DNA of 64,000 bases from Methylobacterium currus (lineage in GTDB: Bacteria; Pseudomonadota; Alphaproteobacteria; Rhizobiales; Beijerinckiaceae), in contig NZ_CP028843.1 of NCBI RefSeq assembly GCF_003058325.1, positions 3,965,501 to 4,029,500 on the forward strand, read 5' to 3'. The position numbers and the translations under genes were made by a program. The notes under the pieces were generated by a model. It was given only the letters and a program-made list of their open reading frames with translations. It had not been told where the DNA came from and searched no databases. Every line of letters starts with the position of its first letter. The first letter of the stretch is position 1. Of this stretch, positions 61,855 to 64,000 are shown piece after piece.

Positions 61855-62786
61855 GCCCGGGCTCCCATCAGGCGGTCGAACCGGAACAGCCGACCGAAGG
61901 CGAGGGTAATGCCGGTGACGAACAGGGTCAGGACGCCGACGAGGGCCGAGGCGAACGGCCAGTCGAGGGTCTCGCGGATCTGCTGCGAGATCAGCGTCGC
62001 AATCATCATCTCCTGCGGTGACCCAAGGAGCGAGGGCGTGATGAAGTAGCCGAGCGCCGACAGGAAGACGAGGATGAACCCGCCGGTCACGCCGGGCAGC
62101 GCCAGCGGCAGCGTCACCTCGCGGAAGGCCCGGGCCGGTCCCGCGCCGCAGATCGCGGCGGCCCGGGTGAGGTCGGTCGGGATGTTGCGAAGCGCGCCGT
62201 AGATCGGCAGCACCATGAACGGCATCAGCACGTGGGTCATCGCCACCACTACGGCTCCTTGCGTGTAGAGCAGCTTGACCGGCGCGTCGGTGACGCCGGA
62301 CCCGGTGAGGAGGCCGTTCACCAGCCCGTTGCGCTGGAGCAGCACCGCCCAGGCGGCGGTGCGCACCAGCACCGAGGACCAGAACGGCAGCAGGATGCAG
62401 GCGGTGATCAGCGCGAGCTTCGGCCCCTTGGACCGGGCCATCAGGGCGGCGACCGGGAAGGCCAGGACCAGGGACAGCAGGCTGACGAGGAGCGCGATGC
62501 GCAACGTCCGCAGCAGCACCGTGGCGTAGACCGGGTTCTGGAACACCCGGGCGTAGTTGGCCAGCCCCGGCTGCGGCTCGGTGACCGAGATCGCGATCAG
62601 GCTCATCAGCGGGTAGAGGAAGGCGAAGAACAGCAGCGAGAAGAACGGCAGCATCAGGCCGACGATCGCCGCTTTCGACATCCGCCGCCCGCGGGCCCGG
62701 AAGAAGCCGGTGGTGACGGCATCGGTCGTCGCGTGGCCTGCCGGAACGGAACCGTTTCGGGCGGCGGTGGTTCGGGCGGCGGTCAT
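61851..62786 (-). CDS. ABC importer permease (PotB-like)
   Basis: 311 residues. About six transmembrane helices; the EAA-type loop is TRAAAICGAGPARAFREVTL, and the C-terminal part (LGSPQEMMIATLISQQIRET) is typical of PotB permeases. The N-terminus (MTAARTTAARNGSVPAGHAT) is a hydrophilic leader. It overlaps the ATPase stop by four bases (ATGA) and the partner permease start, so the four genes form one operon. Confidence 0.9.
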   Translation of the reverse strand: MTAARTTAARNGSVPAGHATTDAVTTGFFRARGRRMSKAAIVGLMLPFFSLLFFAFLYPLMSLIAISVTEPQPGLANYARVFQNPVYATVLLRTLRIALLVSLLSLVLAFPVAALMARSKGPKLALITACILLPFWSSVLVRTAAWAVLLQRNGLVNGLLTGSGVTDAPVKLLYTQGAVVVAMTHVLMPFMVLPIYGALRNIPTDLTRAAAICGAGPARAFREVTLPLALPGVTGGFILVFLSALGYFITPSLLGSPQEMMIATLISQQIRETLDWPFASALVGVLTLFVTGITLAFGRLFRFDRLMGARA

Positions 62787-63898
62787 GGCGCCTCCGCCGG
62801 ATAGAGCAGGGCCGCACCCGGCGGGACGACGAGCCCGACGCGGTCGCCGGGGACGAGCGGCGGCAAAGCGGCGCTCGGCGCGCGCGCCCGGACCTGCGCG
62901 CCGTCGTCGAGCGTCGCGATCACGAGGGTGCCGGCCCCGCCATAGACCACGTCGGTGACGATGGCCGGCAGGGCGTCCGGCCGGTCGGAGGTGGCGACGG
63001 CGATCCGCTCCGGCCGCACCGCGAGGATCGCCGGCCCGGGCGGCACGGGCGAGACCGCCGCCTCCGCGTCGAGGGCCAGCGCCCGGCCGGCGATGCGTGC
63101 CGCGCGCCCGTCCCAGGCCGTGGGGATCCGGTTCATGTCGCCGATGAAGCCGGCCGCGAACAGGTTGGCTGGCCGCTCGTAGAGCGTGCGGGCCGGCGCG
63201 ATCTGCTGCACGCGCCCGGCCCGCAGGATCGCGACCCGGTCGGCCATCGTCAGCGCCTCGCCCTGGTCGTGGGTGACGAACACGATGGTGATGCCGAGCT
63301 CGGCATGCAGCCGCTTGATCTCGATCTGCATCTCCTCGCGCAAGTTCTTGTCGAGGGCCGAGAGCGGTTCGTCCATCAGGAGCACGCGGGGCCGGTAGAC
63401 GATGGCGCGGGCGAGCGCGACGCGCTGCTGCTGGCCGCCCGAGAGCTGGCGCGGCATCCGCGCCCCGAACCCTGAGAGCCGCACCACCTCCAAAGCTGCC
63501 TCGGCCCGGGCCCGCCGCTCGGCCCGTCCGATGCCGCGCATCTTGAGCGGGAAGGCGACGTTATCGGCGACGCTCAGGTGCGGGAACAGCGTGTAGTGCT
63601 GGAACACCATGCCGATGTTGCGCCTGTGCGGCGGCAGCCGCGTGCAGTCCTCGCCCCCAATCAGGATCCGCCCGGCATCCGGTAGGTCGAACCCGGCGAG
63701 GCTCATCAGCACGGTCGACTTGCCCGAGCCGGAGGGGCCGAGAAGCGCGATGAACTCGCCCGCGGCAATCTCGATCGAGACGTCGTCGACGGCGACGACC
63801 GATCCGAAGCGGCGGGTCAGGCCGCGGACGCTGATCGCCGCGCCCGTCGTCGCTGCGGTCACGCCAAGCCCTCCCGCGCTGGCTCCGATGGCGAGCAT
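62783..63898 (-). CDS. ABC importer ATPase (PotA-like)
   Basis: 371 residues. Walker A (GPSGSGKST), Q-loop (VFQHYTLFPHLSVADNVAFP), signature (SGGQQQRVALARA), Walker B (VLLMDEPLSAL) and switch His (FVTHDQGEA) are all present, followed by a TOBE domain (about 270-360) typical of PotA-like ATPases that energise import. It is the first gene of the operon, and its promoter should lie between 63899 and the right edge. Confidence 0.93.
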   Translation of the reverse strand: MLAIGASAGGLGVTAATTGAAISVRGLTRRFGSVVAVDDVSIEIAAGEFIALLGPSGSGKSTVLMSLAGFDLPDAGRILIGGEDCTRLPPHRRNIGMVFQHYTLFPHLSVADNVAFPLKMRGIGRAERRARAEAALEVVRLSGFGARMPRQLSGGQQQRVALARAIVYRPRVLLMDEPLSALDKNLREEMQIEIKRLHAELGITIVFVTHDQGEALTMADRVAILRAGRVQQIAPARTLYERPANLFAAGFIGDMNRIPTAWDGRAARIAGRALALDAEAAVSPVPPGPAILAVRPERIAVATSDRPDALPAIVTDVVYGGAGTLVIATLDDGAQVRARAPSAALPPLVPGDRVGLVVPPGAALLYPAEAP

Positions 63899-64000
63899 GC
63901 CGTTTCCTCTCGGCTGAGGTGATGGGGCATTGAAGCCGAGTTTAGCCGAATTTCAAAGCACGATTTTTGAGGCAATGCGCCCGTACGACGGGCAGCGCCG
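63899..64000. other. Upstream region of the ABC operon (window edge)
   Basis: About 100 bases carrying the presumed promoter of the importer operon, somewhat A/T-richer toward 63940-63970 (CGATTTTTGAGGCAATG). No gene is visible before the window ends. Confidence 0.35.

Overview
The window looks like accessory DNA from a high-GC alphaproteobacterium, most likely Methylobacterium or Methylorubrum. Coding DNA is visibly very GC-rich, codon use is strongly GC-biased, and the regulator/oxidoreductase pairs, DUF892, DUF4126, TehA and ISL3/IS481/IS630/IS66/IS3 content fit that family. The genus is an inference from overall character; no rRNA or intact tRNA is present to anchor it. The region is mosaic: at least five insertion-sequence families, two tyrosine integrases around a tRNA-Gly 3'-half attachment site, and many genes cut by IS elements or frameshifts.

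Layout. 1-1.2 kb: start of a TonB-dependent receptor (minus strand, runs off the left edge) behind a cobalamin riboswitch. 1.6-2.9 kb: TadG-like protein. 3.0-6.0 kb: membrane acyltransferase (DUF1624), the 3' half of a second TonB receptor, and a decayed IS66. 6.0-7.4 kb: AT-rich foreign-looking gene. 7.4-13.3 kb: minus-strand phage- or plasmid-like module (AAA+ ATPase, small proteins, CxxC protein, metallophosphoesterase, secreted protein). 13.4-25.5 kb: regulator/oxidoreductase pairs, MFS, DoxX and SMR transporters; two SDR genes are frameshifted.

25.6-31.5 kb is the most notable part: a complete four-gene Qat anti-phage defence operon (QatA KAP NTPase, QatB, QatC QueC-like, QatD TatD-like), with a divergent KfrA-type DNA-binding gene upstream. 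Two 28-bp direct repeats (23 of 28 identical) bracket the operon, and the downstream copy contains the qatD stop codon. 31.7-36 kb: truncated phosphoesterase, frameshifted integrase, tRNA-Gly(CCC) 3'-half attachment core, second intact integrase and an excisionase-like gene.

36-41 kb: TehA, an AhpD-like protein, an IS3 element that decapitates a DUF1254 gene, and an arylsulfatase fragment. 41-51.7 kb: RND efflux pair, small secreted proteins, and a tetR - ABC exporter - response regulator - histidine kinase operon. Two 11-bp-period direct repeats nearby look like response-regulator boxes. 52-56.3 kb: nested IS elements (IS3 inside IS481 inside the edge of an IS630), a GntR-type FCD fragment and an ISL3 remnant. 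57-64 kb: a four-carbon acid-sugar kinase coupled to a TetR regulator, a divergent class II aldolase, and a PotABCD-like ABC importer operon, probably an uptake and catabolism module.
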